Source: a virus. Taken from it: DNA of 50,717 nucleotides. Position numbers and translations under genes: made by a program. This document shows, piece after piece, positions 31,351 through 39,397 of this stretch (the stretch's first letter is position 1; the number at the start of each line of letters is the position of its first letter). Below the pieces are notes generated by a model. That model saw nothing but the letters and a program-made list of their open reading frames with translations, was not told the DNA's origin and ran no database searches. The DNA lies in the IMG/VR virus record IMGVR_UViG_3300017605_000223, positions 1-50,717 of that record; one strand, 5' to 3'.

Positions 31351-31379
31351 TGTATATTTCCAATTTTCCAACTCGCCAA
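31351..31379 (-). promoter_or_regulatory. Weak promoter candidate for the leftward operon
   Basis: Minus strand TTGGCG (31379-31374), a 17-base spacer and TATACA (31356-31351). Four of six bases match in each box. It points towards the genes at 31254 and 31052. Confidence 0.3.
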
Positions 31380-31392
31380 TTATCCCACCTTT

Positions 31393-31410
31393 CCATCCAT
31401 CCATCCATCC
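31393..31410. repeat. CCAT tandem repeat
   Basis: Four consecutive CCAT units followed by CC, in the non-coding control region. Confidence 0.8.
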
Positions 31411-31414
31411 AATT

Positions 31415-31424
31415 TCCAATTGGA
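31415..31424. repeat. Palindrome TCCAATTGGA, copy 1
   Basis: Perfect ten-base palindrome. Identical copies are at 31591-31600 and 33034-33043, all in non-coding DNA. Confidence 0.7.
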
Positions 31425-31590
31425 GCCTAGCCGACACCTACGGAGGACACCCCCACTGTAAAATTTTCTGACACCCCCAAGGGCGTAAGTTGTTGTAATA
31501 TAATAATATATATATTATATATCCTATATAGAACCTATACACCCCTCTACGGGAGCAACCACTCACCTCCCGCCTGCCTGCCTGACCCCT

Positions 31591-31600
31591 TCCAATTGGA
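31591..31600. repeat. Palindrome TCCAATTGGA, copy 2
   Basis: Same palindrome, followed by further AATTGGA half-sites at 31600-31607 and 31614-31620. The cluster suggests a protein-binding site. Confidence 0.7.
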
Positions 31601-31687
31601 AATTGGATGTAATAATTGGAAATATATAATCCTCATCCTACATATACCGTGCGATTTATTCTATCCTGTATATACGAGCTTACAGCC

Positions 31688-31699
31688 GTGAGCACTCAC
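31688..31699. repeat. Inverted repeat GTGAGCACTCAC, copy 1
   Basis: Arms GTGAG and CTCAC around CA. An identical copy is at 32843-32854 on the other side of the early gene. Several ACTCACT half-sites follow up to 31760. Confidence 0.65.
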
Positions 31700-31775
31700 T
31701 CACTAAACCCAAGCTGAGAGGATAGGTGTGACTACTCACTAGATAGTGATTACTCACTCACATCTAGATATACAC

Positions 31776-31807
31776 AAAAGCCCCCACCCTGTATAAGCGG
31801 TGGGAGC
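31776..31807 (-). terminator. Rho-independent terminator of the early gene
   Basis: On the minus strand, GCTCCCACC (31807-31799) pairs with GGTGGGGGC (31788-31780) over nine base pairs including one G-T, and TTTT follows at 31779-31776. It lies 30 bases after the stop of the gene at 31837. Confidence 0.8.
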
Positions 31808-31836
31808 CATTGTCTGTGTGTGCGCGGCGGTGATGT

Positions 31837-32328
31837 TTACAGAGAGAGGAACCGGCGCATATATTCGCGCATGGTAGCTTCATCCATCTTCTCGGGGTCC
31901 AATCCCTGATTCGTGATTTCCTTCTGAATCTCCTGTGCAGCTTCGCCAACCTTCTTTGCAGACACGCCACGTTCAGAGTACACAAACGATTCTGCAACGG
32001 CCTGTGCAGCTTTGGTAGCTTCCTCTACAGTGGACCCCTTCTTGATTTTCTGGCGCAACGTAGTGGAAGCCTTACCCTTTGTACGGTTATCGTGCGCGGC
32101 GGCTAACACATTCTCTGCAACCGACTGACCGCCAAAGGCAGCGACAAGATTATCGAATCCCTTGTAAACCTTGTAACGAATACGAAACTTCACATCCTCT
32201 ACTGCCTTGTCGCCCTTGTCCTTGATTTTCGTTACCGTGATATCTTCCTCTTTCCACGTATAATCCACATTCGGGGCAACCGGAGTGTCGGTCGCGGTCG
32301 TATCTACTGCGGCGGCTGGAGCGGTCAT
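31837..32328 (-). CDS. Early leftward protein of unknown function, 163 aa
   Basis: It stands alone, with its own promoter (32396-32424) and terminator (31776-31807), so it is probably strongly and separately expressed. After an Ala/Thr-rich start (TAPAAAVDTTATDTPVAPNV) comes a beta-like part (YTWKEEDITVTKIKDKGDKA, then FRIRYKVYKGFDNLVAAFGG). A helical C-terminal half rich in Ala, Glu and Lys follows. The ATG at 32328 follows GAGG; an upstream in-frame ATG at 32343 is possible. No family recognised. A host-takeover or regulatory role fits the position but is not shown. Confidence 0.75.
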   Translation of the reverse strand: MTAPAAAVDTTATDTPVAPNVDYTWKEEDITVTKIKDKGDKAVEDVKFRIRYKVYKGFDNLVAAFGGQSVAENVLAAAHDNRTKGKASTTLRQKIKKGSTVEEATKAAQAVAESFVYSERGVSAKKVGEAAQEIQKEITNQGLDPEKMDEATMREYMRRFLSL

Positions 32329-32395
32329 TTTTTGTATCCTCATCCTTGTAAATGGTAAATAGGTGACCTACAGATATGTGTAACCTTCCACCCCT

Positions 32396-32424
32396 ATAAT
32401 AGTAAATAGGGTGGCGTAGGTCAA
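32396..32424 (-). promoter_or_regulatory. Strong sigma70-type promoter for the early gene
   Basis: Minus strand TTGACC (32424-32419), 17-base spacer, TATTAT (32401-32396): five of six matches in both boxes at ideal spacing. It is 68 bases upstream of the ATG at 32328. Confidence 0.75.
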
Positions 32425-32798
32425 GGGAATGCAAGAGTCTGTGAGCGGTCATAACCTGCGACCCTGACTAGGGTTAGGTGTGACCTGCCTTGCCTCTTGC
32501 GTAAGGGGTGACTAGTCCCGCCGCGCATACACACAGATTCGTAATAGATCCACCATTGTCGGCAATACTGCCATTAGGTGTAGCCACATCCGTAGTGGCC
32601 CCGTCATTCCCTATTTAGATTCTCTAGGTATCTCCTGAGTGAGAGTCACAGACACAAATACACAAGGGTACATAGCAAGGCCGGTGCCAGAGATACAGAC
32701 ACACAGCCCCGCATATACACAGGCAACCGCCATAAATACGGGCGCCGTTGCAGGCAAACCACAACAAGTGAATGCACACTCACCACACATGCACAATT

Positions 32799-32817
32799 GA
32801 TAATGATTATCATTCTC
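32799..32817. promoter_or_regulatory. Fur-box-like sequence
   Basis: GATAATGATTATCATTCTC matches the classical 19-base Fur consensus GATAATGATAATCATTATC at 17 positions. It lies in the non-coding region, about 375 bases upstream of the early-gene promoter and 320 bases upstream of the first rightward gene. Confidence 0.45.
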
Positions 32818-32842
32818 ATTCGTGGGGCCAGCACTAATATAT

Positions 32843-32854
32843 GTGAGCACTCAC
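32843..32854. repeat. Inverted repeat GTGAGCACTCAC, copy 2
   Basis: Identical to 31688-31699. It lies 26 bases from the Fur-box-like sequence. Confidence 0.65.
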
Positions 32855-33033
32855 GCGCACCCCCACCGGGGGTAAATACGAAACCACTTAGCGCGCGCAA
32901 CATCCTCACACAATACGCGATACACTTTTTTCCTTATGTATATACAAACGTTCGATTATAGATTTGAATGGTTTATAGATATAGGTCTAGGGTGGTGGGT
33001 CCACGCTCCAATTCTCCAACTATGTTCCAAATC

Positions 33034-33043
33034 TCCAATTGGA
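33034..33043. repeat. Palindrome TCCAATTGGA, copy 3
   Basis: Third copy of the ten-base palindrome, about 95 bases upstream of the first rightward gene. CTCCAA and TTCCAA half-sites precede it at 33006-33030. Confidence 0.7.
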
Positions 33044-33137
33044 GGCGGGGCCAATGCTGGCTGGCGCTAGAAGCCATTTACTTGTATATAGGGAGAACGT
33101 GTGACCAATTTACATATACAATCATAGAGAGATATAT

Positions 33138-33281
33138 GTGAAGAGACCTCGCGGTGTCGGTAAGAACACCTATGCGATGAAGAAGATTCGCATTATGAAT
33201 AAAGCACTTACACCTCCGAAATTAGTAGGTGTTGGTGTTAAGAGTTATAATAGAAAGCGTGGAACAAATCGAGGTTCATGA
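33138..33281 (+). CDS. Small basic protein, first rightward gene, 47 aa
   Basis: GTG start at 33138 after a GAGAG site, ending TGA at 33281, three bases before the next start. The product begins VKRPRGVGKNTYAMKKIRIM (V read as fMet) and ends KSYNRKRGTNRGS; it is strongly basic. Clean packing against the next gene supports it. It may bind nucleic acid, possibly with the packaging machinery. Confidence 0.6.
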   Translation: MKRPRGVGKNTYAMKKIRIMNKALTPPKLVGVGVKSYNRKRGTNRGS

Positions 33282-33284
33282 TTT

Positions 33285-33881
33285 ATGGGACGGCGTAGAT
33301 TAGAAGCATCTACAGCTATTCGATGGGAACCCAAAACTTGGAAGCCACGCTACGATATGGTGGTTTACAAGCATTGTTTAGGCTACGACAACAATCGTAT
33401 TGCAACAGAAACGGGCCTACATTTCCAAACCGTTAGTAACATATTAGGTAGTTTGCAGGGTCGTGCCCGCGTTAAGATTATCCAAGATAAACTCCTCACT
33501 AATGTCAATGCTGATCTAGGTCAACGTTTAATGAACGTTGCGGAGAAGTTCATGGCTAAAATTGAACGTGTGGCTGAAGATGAGGAGTTGTTTACTAAGT
33601 CTCCATTTGCAGTAATTGATAGAGGATTACAAGTTCTTAAAGGAGTTGGTCATCTTAAATCTGCTGCTGAAGGGTCAGCAGGATCGGGCTCAGGAGGGCC
33701 AACTCCTAATCATACTACATTTATTGGTAAGGCAGTTATTCTTTCTGATGATGCTGCTAAGAACCTACGTGATGCAATTGCTCTATCTGATGAAGTAAAA
33801 GAAATCCACGAACATCGTCCATTTGAATTGATATCTGGTGGCGCTGAAGTTAGAGTTAAGTCTAATGAGAAAGCGAGTTAA
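33285..33881 (+). CDS. Putative terminase small subunit, helix-turn-helix protein, 198 aa
   Basis: The N-terminal region carries a helix-turn-helix pattern (GYDNNRIATETGLHFQTVSN near residues 33-52). A helical middle follows (NADLGQRLMNVAEKFMAKIE), then a Gly/Ser linker and an acidic-helical end. DNA-binding plus oligomerisation helices is the usual layout of small terminases, and the large terminase is encoded 1.4 kb downstream in the same direction. Transcription-factor function cannot be excluded. Confidence 0.6.
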   Translation: MGRRRLEASTAIRWEPKTWKPRYDMVVYKHCLGYDNNRIATETGLHFQTVSNILGSLQGRARVKIIQDKLLTNVNADLGQRLMNVAEKFMAKIERVAEDEELFTKSPFAVIDRGLQVLKGVGHLKSAAEGSAGSGSGGPTPNHTTFIGKAVILSDDAAKNLRDAIALSDEVKEIHEHRPFELISGGAEVRVKSNEKAS

Positions 33882-33883
33882 CA

Positions 33884-34222
33884 ATGCTCTCTACTGTTCA
33901 GTGTCCTGATATCGTAATGGCATCTGTACAGAATTCACCTGCATATGATGTTCTTAAAGTATTGGGTGATGCAGAACAGATGTTGATTATTGCTCCTGCT
34001 TCTATGGAAGCTGGAACGATTGAAGTGTCATGGGATAATTCTACATGGACCACTTTTCAGATTCCTGTAGGTGTAACAATGACTGATGTTGCATATCCCG
34101 CTGCATCTAAAGCGGGCCAGTATCCTGTACCCATTGCTCCGTGGATGCGATTACATGCTACTGCTGGTGCAACTGGAGCTACACGTACACTAAAGGTGTT
34201 TAAGAAGGTTTGGACTACTTGA
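33884..34222 (+). CDS. Hypothetical virion-type protein, 112 aa
   Basis: Beta-rich sequence ([20 protein letters not shown]) with an N-terminal [18 protein letters not shown]. Proteins of this sort near terminases are often head decoration or neck parts. No family assigned; the role is inferred from location. Confidence 0.6.
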   Translation: MLSTVQCPDIVMASVQNSPAYDVLKVLGDAEQMLIIAPASMEAGTIEVSWDNSTWTTFQIPVGVTMTDVAYPAASKAGQYPVPIAPWMRLHATAGATGATRTLKVFKKVWTT

Positions 34223-34232
34223 GGTAATTAAT

Positions 34233-34382
34233 ATGCCACTCAAGAAAGGTTCGTCACAGAAAACGATTAGTAAGAATATTAAAACAGAGATAGCTGCTGG
34301 TCGTCCACAGAAGCAAGCCATTGCGATTGCACTCTCTGAAGCACGTAAGAGTAAAGGTGGAGATAAATATAAAGGGAGGTAG
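34233..34382 (+). CDS. DUF6496-like small basic protein, 49 aa
   Basis: ATG at 34233 preceded by GAGG; ends TAG at 34382, three bases before the next gene. The sequence [20 protein letters not shown] followed by [19 protein letters not shown] matches the short DUF6496-type phage family (M-P-L-K-K-G-x-S-x-x-x-I-S-x-N-I, then G-x-P-x-x-Q-A-x-A-I-A). Its function is unknown, but it is common near structural genes. Confidence 0.75.
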   Translation: MPLKKGSSQKTISKNIKTEIAAGRPQKQAIAIALSEARKSKGGDKYKGR

Positions 34383-34385
34383 CTT

Positions 34386-34586
34386 ATGTTAAGTGCTATG
34401 CTTCTTAGTGCAGCTACAGGTGGCCTGATTCAGTTTATTATCGTTGCAGTTGTTCTTGGTGCAGTTGTTTGGTTTGCGTATCAGCTTACGATTCCTGATA
34501 TCTTTAAGAAGGGTATCTTAGTTGTAGCTGGAGTAGTTTTATTTATCCTTGCTCTTAAAGTATTACTTCCGATGGCAGGTGTATAA
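34386..34586 (+). CDS. Small two-pass membrane protein (holin candidate), 66 aa
   Basis: Two hydrophobic segments (residues about 12-33 and 42-61) are separated by a short loop with a lysine pair (IPDIFKKG). Size and topology fit a class II holin, but no lysis enzyme is adjacent and another two-pass protein lies beside the endolysin. Alternatively it is a virion or envelope protein. Confidence 0.6.
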   Translation: MLSAMLLSAATGGLIQFIIVAVVLGAVVWFAYQLTIPDIFKKGILVVAGVVLFILALKVLLPMAGV

Positions 34587-34813
34587 TGGGCGTACAAGGA
34601 AACTACCCAGGATCAGGCGCGATCAATCAACATAAGTATCTCGCCATGCGTGGTGAAACTGAAGATGGGCCTACACAGAAGAATGTAGACTCACATCTTC
34701 ATGAGGGTGGTGAATTTTCTGATAGTGTTGGTGATCCAAATATGGGACGTATTACACCCAATACTGCACCTGAGTCTGCATCTAAGGATGTAAGGGGTAT
34801 TAACCATGTCTGA
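34586..34813 (+). CDS. Hypothetical protein, 75 aa
   Basis: Polar, Gly/Asn-rich sequence (GVQGNYPGSGAINQHKYLAM, then HLHEGGEFSDSVGDPNMGRI). It looks mostly disordered. It overlaps the upstream stop by one base and the next gene by eight. Role unknown. Confidence 0.6.
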   Translation: MGVQGNYPGSGAINQHKYLAMRGETEDGPTQKNVDSHLHEGGEFSDSVGDPNMGRITPNTAPESASKDVRGINHV

Positions 34814-34994
34814 TCCTACACATGGTGGTAAAAAGAAGCCTCCTATGAGTGAAGAAGATTCGCTCGCTGTAGAGGCTTATGGTACACAGGGCGCTGCAAT
34901 GCGTAAAGCGGCTGCGAAATTAGCTGAGGGTGAGCAGAAGTCTGAATCTGCACCACATAGTTTTATCCAAGGTATCCTAAAGCATTTCCAGTAA
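34806..34994 (+). CDS. Hypothetical protein, 62 aa
   Basis: Short polar protein with a Lys/Pro start (SDPTHGGKKKPPMSEEDSLA) and a helical Ala/Lys/Glu-rich middle. Overlaps the previous gene by 8 bp. Role unknown. Confidence 0.6.
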   Translation: MSDPTHGGKKKPPMSEEDSLAVEAYGTQGAAMRKAAAKLAEGEQKSESAPHSFIQGILKHFQ

Positions 34995-35033
34995 TTGTAT
35001 CACTTTATATAGACATAGAGAGGATTTAATCTA

Positions 35034-35285
35034 ATGTCATGGAGTCTTAGTCTATCAGGACGTTGTGATATTGCACACGAACAGTTAGAAGATAAAGTTA
35101 AGCAGGCAAAGGAAGGAAGGAACGAGCGAGAGCACGAGCATATTGATGTGGCTGCTGATCTATTTACGAAACTTGTTCCAAAGGACCACAACTACGGTTG
35201 TAGCTTTTCAGTATCAGGTCATGCCAGCGGCGGTACATCCGGGGATGTATCTTTCAATACGACTTGCTCGGTATACGCTCAGTAA
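35034..35285 (+). CDS. Hypothetical protein, 83 aa
   Basis: Begins with a beta segment (SWSLSLSGRCDI), then a long charged helix (LEDKVKQAKEGRNEREHEHI), and ends with a beta-rich part containing two cysteines (YGCSFSVSGHASGGTSGDVS). Located just upstream of the large terminase. Possibly a small virion protein. Confidence 0.65.
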   Translation: MSWSLSLSGRCDIAHEQLEDKVKQAKEGRNEREHEHIDVAADLFTKLVPKDHNYGCSFSVSGHASGGTSGDVSFNTTCSVYAQ

Positions 35286-35300
35286 CTGGATAGGATTATA

Positions 35301-36896
35301 ATGTTAGACCTTGATAATATTGATCCAGCAGTAGTATTAGAGAATCAAAGAGCTGCTGAGAAGAAATTTCAGGGTCTAACAACCGATGAATGGAAATACT
35401 TACGGCGCCGCGCAAAGACAGATTTATTCTTTCTAGCTCGCGGCGTCCTCGGATATAAAAAACTATCTAAGAATCTTCACGGTCACCTTTGCACATGGTT
35501 AAAGTGGACAATTGAAGATCAATTTAGAGAAGCATTGTTACCCCGCGGATGCTATAAAACTACAATCGTTACTAAGGCTGACGGCATACAGATTGTACTT
35601 ACCGATGATGTTGGGGATCAACCTTGGCCCCGAAATCTGGGACCCAATTGTAGAGTACTGCTCGTCCACGAAGTCGTTGAATCTGCCGCGAGATTCTTAA
35701 AGGAGATTGCGGACCATTTCTTACAGAACATTACGCTCATGGGTTTGTTTCCTGAGCTTGTTCCTGATACAAGAAAGCAGCGTGTAAATAAGTTTGAATT
35801 AGAGTTACCAAGAACTGAATTCTGGTCAGAACCAACGTTTGATACTATGGGTGTAGGGGGCAGATCACAGGGACGCCACTACAACTATATTAAAGCGGAT
35901 GACTTAATTGGTGATAAAGCTAGAGACAGCAAGACAGAAATGGCAAATGCTAAGGATTGGTTTGACAACATCCAGTCCTTTTTCTCTAGCTTCGCCCAAG
36001 ATCATATGGATATTTGTGGAACTAGATGGGCATTTGATGATTTGTATGCACATGTCCACAGGGTTTACGGAGATGTTCTCAAGAAGTACATTCGTGCGAT
36101 TGAAGAAGTTGGTGAGGATGGTATTCGTAGATCTATCTTTCCTGAGGAATTTCCTTTCGAGAAACTTGTCATTCTGCGTAAGAACAGGAAAGTATGGACA
36201 GCGCAGTATATTAATGATCCAAAAGAAGGTGCTGCCGAGTTTGATCCAACATGGAAGAAATTCTACTATTGGGTGGACAGACATACAATCATCGCATTCT
36301 TGGGACACCAACAGTTACGCGTTGACACTCGGAAACTCGACATTTGCGTATTATATGATCCAGCTCTTGGCAAAACTGCATCAGGTGTCGGTGGCTTTAT
36401 CGTCACTGGTACAGATGAAAAGAATCGAGTTTTCATACTTGATGCACAGAAGAAACCTTGGAAACCTCCAGAAGCTTTAGACTATTTGTTTAAGACTGTA
36501 CTTAGATTTCATCCAAGAGTGGTTGGAATCGAAGAAGTCAATTTCAGTGGTCTATATCAGAATTGGTTACCAAGGGAGATGCAGTTAAGAAACATTCGTT
36601 TTAATATTATTCCATTACCTAGTAAGCAACGTGAGAAGGATGCACGTATTCGTGGACTAAGTAACTATTTTTCAGCCGGGCAGATCTTTTTTAGTGAAGG
36701 GCAATTAGACTTAATTGAAGAATATGATCGTTTTGGTGCGTCAGAGGACATTCATCTACTCGATGCTCTTGCTTATGGTCCCAAAGTTTGGCAGCCTGCA
36801 CTTTCTCAAGAGATGTGGGATTCATATAAGAAGGCAGAAGAGGAAATTCTAGGTGAACACGACATTGAAACAGGTTATTCTAGCATGTATAATTAG
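35301..36896 (+). CDS. terL: Terminase large subunit, 531 aa
   Basis: DNA packaging motor and nuclease. The Walker A-like loop is LPRGCYKTTI (residues 80-89, with K86). Walker B is YIKADD (D200, D201), followed by a likely coupling region. The C-terminal RNase H-like nuclease shows D353 in VLYDPALG, an acidic GIEEV segment near 410 and D in LLDALAYG near 500. Length and architecture are normal. The first GGATAGGATTATA before the ATG supplies a weak ribosome site. The spanin gene starts within its 3' end. Identity is clear; the packaging mode cannot be deduced here. Confidence 0.9.
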   Translation: MLDLDNIDPAVVLENQRAAEKKFQGLTTDEWKYLRRRAKTDLFFLARGVLGYKKLSKNLHGHLCTWLKWTIEDQFREALLPRGCYKTTIVTKADGIQIVLTDDVGDQPWPRNLGPNCRVLLVHEVVESAARFLKEIADHFLQNITLMGLFPELVPDTRKQRVNKFELELPRTEFWSEPTFDTMGVGGRSQGRHYNYIKADDLIGDKARDSKTEMANAKDWFDNIQSFFSSFAQDHMDICGTRWAFDDLYAHVHRVYGDVLKKYIRAIEEVGEDGIRRSIFPEEFPFEKLVILRKNRKVWTAQYINDPKEGAAEFDPTWKKFYYWVDRHTIIAFLGHQQLRVDTRKLDICVLYDPALGKTASGVGGFIVTGTDEKNRVFILDAQKKPWKPPEALDYLFKTVLRFHPRVVGIEEVNFSGLYQNWLPREMQLRNIRFNIIPLPSKQREKDARIRGLSNYFSAGQIFFSEGQLDLIEEYDRFGASEDIHLLDALAYGPKVWQPALSQEMWDSYKKAEEEILGEHDIETGYSSMYN

Positions 36897-37419
36897 TATT
36901 TTAGCGTTCGGATTAGGTTCCACGGCGTGTCCACGTACCAAAGAAGTTAAGAAAGAGGTTCCGAAGATAGTTACACAACACGATACAGTCGAAAAGACGC
37001 CTAAATGGCTTGATGATAGTGTTAAGAAGTGGAAAAAGAAGGTTTATACAACTGATACAGTACCGTTAGTCATCACAAACACCATCGTGGATACTGAATA
37101 TGTACCAGTTAACTCACCCCCTGAGCAGAGGCCCGACATTTGGCCTGTACTTTCTATTAATGGTGGCCGAATTTGGGGTGATACTACAATTATTAGGACA
37201 TTTTCTATTAAAAATGGACATGAATCGGTTTCTAGGTTATTTACTACAGGTTATATTACCGATTTAGAGATTGAAAGTAGTCCTAATCCGACTCCTAGAA
37301 TAACATTTACGCCGTTTCCACCGTCAGAAAAGCATGGTTTTTGGCATAATCCTAAGATTTTTGGGTATGGATTTCTGACTGGAGTAGGCGTAATTACAGT
37401 ACTTTCAGTGGTAAAATAG
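36853..37419 (+). CDS. Candidate unimolecular spanin (u-spanin), 188 aa
   Basis: The N-terminus is a signal-like hydrophobic stretch (residues 7-24) ending GSTAC, where C26 could be lipidated; the -3 position is Ser rather than the usual Leu. The middle is periplasmic in character, with Thr, Val and Pro repeats. The C-terminus (YGFLTGVGVITVLSVVK, about 171-188) is a membrane segment. An outer-membrane lipid anchor plus an inner-membrane C-terminus is the u-spanin architecture that fuses the two membranes at lysis. GTG start at 36853 within terL, with GGAA upstream. It is unusual in lying between terminase and portal, far from the endolysin. Confidence 0.6.
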   Translation: MNTTLKQVILACIISILAFGLGSTACPRTKEVKKEVPKIVTQHDTVEKTPKWLDDSVKKWKKKVYTTDTVPLVITNTIVDTEYVPVNSPPEQRPDIWPVLSINGGRIWGDTTIIRTFSIKNGHESVSRLFTTGYITDLEIESSPNPTPRITFTPFPPSEKHGFWHNPKIFGYGFLTGVGVITVLSVVK

Positions 37420-37429
37420 AGGTTTTTAG

Positions 37430-39397
37430 ATGCCATTTCCTCGCAATATTCGGCTAGATCCAGAAACAGAGCAGAGATTACGCTCGTATTTGGATGATGA
37501 ATTACTGCGACACTATGCCGAGAACACAGATTTTAGAGAGGAATTGAAGAATTGGCAACGAGATTATTGGGCCAAGAGCAAGAAAGAGAGAGCAACGTTC
37601 CCATTCACAGGGGCAAGTCGTCTAATCATCCCGATTACAGCAATATCGGTAGAAGCGGTTCACGCACGCACGATGACGACCCTCTTTGGGTTACCACAAT
37701 TCGTGAGTGCAAAGGCCAAGAGTAAAGATTTAGTGGATGTGGATGTTGCTGTAGAGAAAATGTTGGATCATGAGATACTTGGTAACTCTAAGAATTATCA
37801 GCAGATTGATTCTGGTATTCTTGAGCTTGAGAAATATGGTACTGGTATCGCAAAGTGTTCATATGAATATCAGCTACGTACAGCAGTACGCGATATCACA
37901 GATCAAGATGGAAATGTAATCGAGTCTCGTGAGTTTGACGTAGTAACTAGACAGGGTGCGTGTATTGATGCTGTGCCGGCGGGCAGATACATCATGCCAT
38001 TTGCGCATCAAGATCCACAATCTGCACCTTGGTGTGGTGAAGAACATCAGGGTTCGCCTTATGAGGTTAAGCAACTAGTACAAAATAACTTCTTCTATCC
38101 AGAAGTAATGGAGAAGATGGAAGCGTGGGTATCATATTCACGCACGGGGACTGGCACAGTCCAAACTCGTGAGACAGAAACTAATCAAGAGGATTTGGAA
38201 AAGCGTGCAGCGCAATGGCCGAGACTTATTGAATGGCATGAAATCTGGCTGGGATGGGATGTTGACGGTAGTGGATTCGATAAAGAAATCGTCGTTCATT
38301 ACCACCGTCTCAGTGGTTCTCTCTTATCTGTTCGTTATAATTGGTATGATGATTTACACCGCCCTTATCGTAAAGGCGTTTACTTTCCTGTTGAGCATCG
38401 CTGGGCTGGAGTAGGAATCTGTAAGCAGGCAGAACAATTCCAGCGTGAAATTACAACGATGCATAGGCAGCGGCTAGATGCGGGCACTATCGCTAATATG
38501 CCAATGCTCAAGGTTCATAAGCTGTCCGGTTATGGACCGAAAGAGCCGATCTTTCCGGGTAAGATGTGGTTTATTGATGATATGTCGTTTATCGAACCGT
38601 TCAAAATGTCAGAAGTTAACCCGAGCGCATACTCAAATGAACAAGCTTCCGTTATCTATTCGCAACAAAGAACAGGCGTTAATGAAGTCGTTCTCGGGAT
38701 GCCTCAAGTGGGAACCCCCGGCACGGCGACGAGCGATCTTGCGCGTATTCAAGAAGGCAATAAGAAGTTCGACTTTGCATACAAGAACGTCAAACAATGG
38801 GTCAAAGAATTAATTATTGACGTTGCTGTTAATATTCGCCAGTTTGGTGCACGTAATGTTGAATACTATAATCTCGTAGAGAATGGAGATTTAGCACAGA
38901 AGTTCTTTAGTTTGCCGACTGAATTGATTCGTGGAAACTTCCTAATCGAAATCAATCCAGCGGGCCAACAACAGAATAAGATTCTTGATCGTCAGAATTG
39001 GGCACAGATCAGTGCTGGTATTCAACAGTATTACACTGGCATGTTACAGTTAGCACAGTTTACACAGAATCCACAGTTGCTTCAGTTTATTACACAGAAG
39101 GGTATTCTTGCTGGTACTGAAGCAATGAAGCAATTCCTAGAAACGTTTGACGTTCGTAATATTGATCGTATTGTACTATCTGAATTGCAGAATATGGGTC
39201 AAGCAGCATTACAACCGGGACAGGCTGCTAATCAGCCAGGAGCACAAAATGGCGGTGGACCTCCTCAAATTGGGGCTGAGTCAGGAGGAATTTCTCAACC
39301 TCAAAACGCTGGCTCGCCAACGAGAGTGGGTCTCCTTGACCAAATTATGCAGGCTATTGGAACGTCAGGCGGAAACGGAACTGGTCGCGTTCAATAA
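37430..39397 (+). CDS. Portal protein, 655 aa
   Basis: Dodecameric DNA gate of the capsid. The sequence has features common to podovirus portals: an N-terminal FREELKNWQRDYWAKSKKER segment, TFPFTGASRLIIPI, the long middle domain with WPRLIEWHEIWLGWDVDGSG, and the clip/crown region with VEHRWAGVGICKQAEQFQRE. The C-terminus is Gln, Gly and Pro rich, likely a flexible barrel. Position after the large terminase and before scaffold and capsid confirms it. The last 149 bp overlap another gene in a different frame. Confidence 0.85.
   Translation: MPFPRNIRLDPETEQRLRSYLDDELLRHYAENTDFREELKNWQRDYWAKSKKERATFPFTGASRLIIPITAISVEAVHARTMTTLFGLPQFVSAKAKSKDLVDVDVAVEKMLDHEILGNSKNYQQIDSGILELEKYGTGIAKCSYEYQLRTAVRDITDQDGNVIESREFDVVTRQGACIDAVPAGRYIMPFAHQDPQSAPWCGEEHQGSPYEVKQLVQNNFFYPEVMEKMEAWVSYSRTGTGTVQTRETETNQEDLEKRAAQWPRLIEWHEIWLGWDVDGSGFDKEIVVHYHRLSGSLLSVRYNWYDDLHRPYRKGVYFPVEHRWAGVGICKQAEQFQREITTMHRQRLDAGTIANMPMLKVHKLSGYGPKEPIFPGKMWFIDDMSFIEPFKMSEVNPSAYSNEQASVIYSQQRTGVNEVVLGMPQVGTPGTATSDLARIQEGNKKFDFAYKNVKQWVKELIIDVAVNIRQFGARNVEYYNLVENGDLAQKFFSLPTELIRGNFLIEINPAGQQQNKILDRQNWAQISAGIQQYYTGMLQLAQFTQNPQLLQFITQKGILAGTEAMKQFLETFDVRNIDRIVLSELQNMGQAALQPGQAANQPGAQNGGGPPQIGAESGGISQPQNAGSPTRVGLLDQIMQAIGTSGGNGTGRVQ

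Larger units (their letters stand above)
31255..31775. other. Non-coding control region, left part
   Basis: About 520 bases without a credible gene. It contains a CCAT tetranucleotide run (31393-31410), two copies of TCCAATTGGA (31415, 31591), an AT-rich tract of TA repeats near 31497-31530, and a cluster of CACTCACT-type words with one GTGAGCACTCAC (31688). It lies upstream of the main leftward operon. Promoter, operator or origin roles are inferred. Confidence 0.6.
32425..33137. other. Non-coding control region, right part
   Basis: About 710 bases between divergent genes. Minus-strand open frames exist here, but none has a good start or recognisable protein. It contains a Fur-box-like sequence (32799), GTGAGCACTCAC (32843) and TCCAATTGGA (33034). 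An AT-rich stretch near 32926-32990 could hold the rightward promoter or an unwinding element. No single rightward promoter stands out. Confidence 0.55.

Noticed and set aside
31393-31410. CCAT repeats as part of a CRISPR-like array
   Set aside because: The units are four bases with no spacers, and no cas gene is present; the Cas4-like nuclease belongs to the phage recombination set.
31240-31461. Plus-strand frame of 73 aa at the edge of the control region
   Set aside because: It reads through CCAT repeats and AT-rich DNA, has no ribosome site and faces away from any rightward gene set.
32611-32909. Two overlapping minus-strand frames of 79 and 87 aa in the control region
   Set aside because: Odd composition (Cys-, Val-rich), no good ribosome site, and they would run through the Fur-box-like sequence and palindromes; better read as non-coding.
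33085-33096. TATATAGGGAGA, which resembles the core of a T7-type promoter
   Set aside because: The upstream specificity bases do not match and the genome has no single-subunit RNA polymerase gene.
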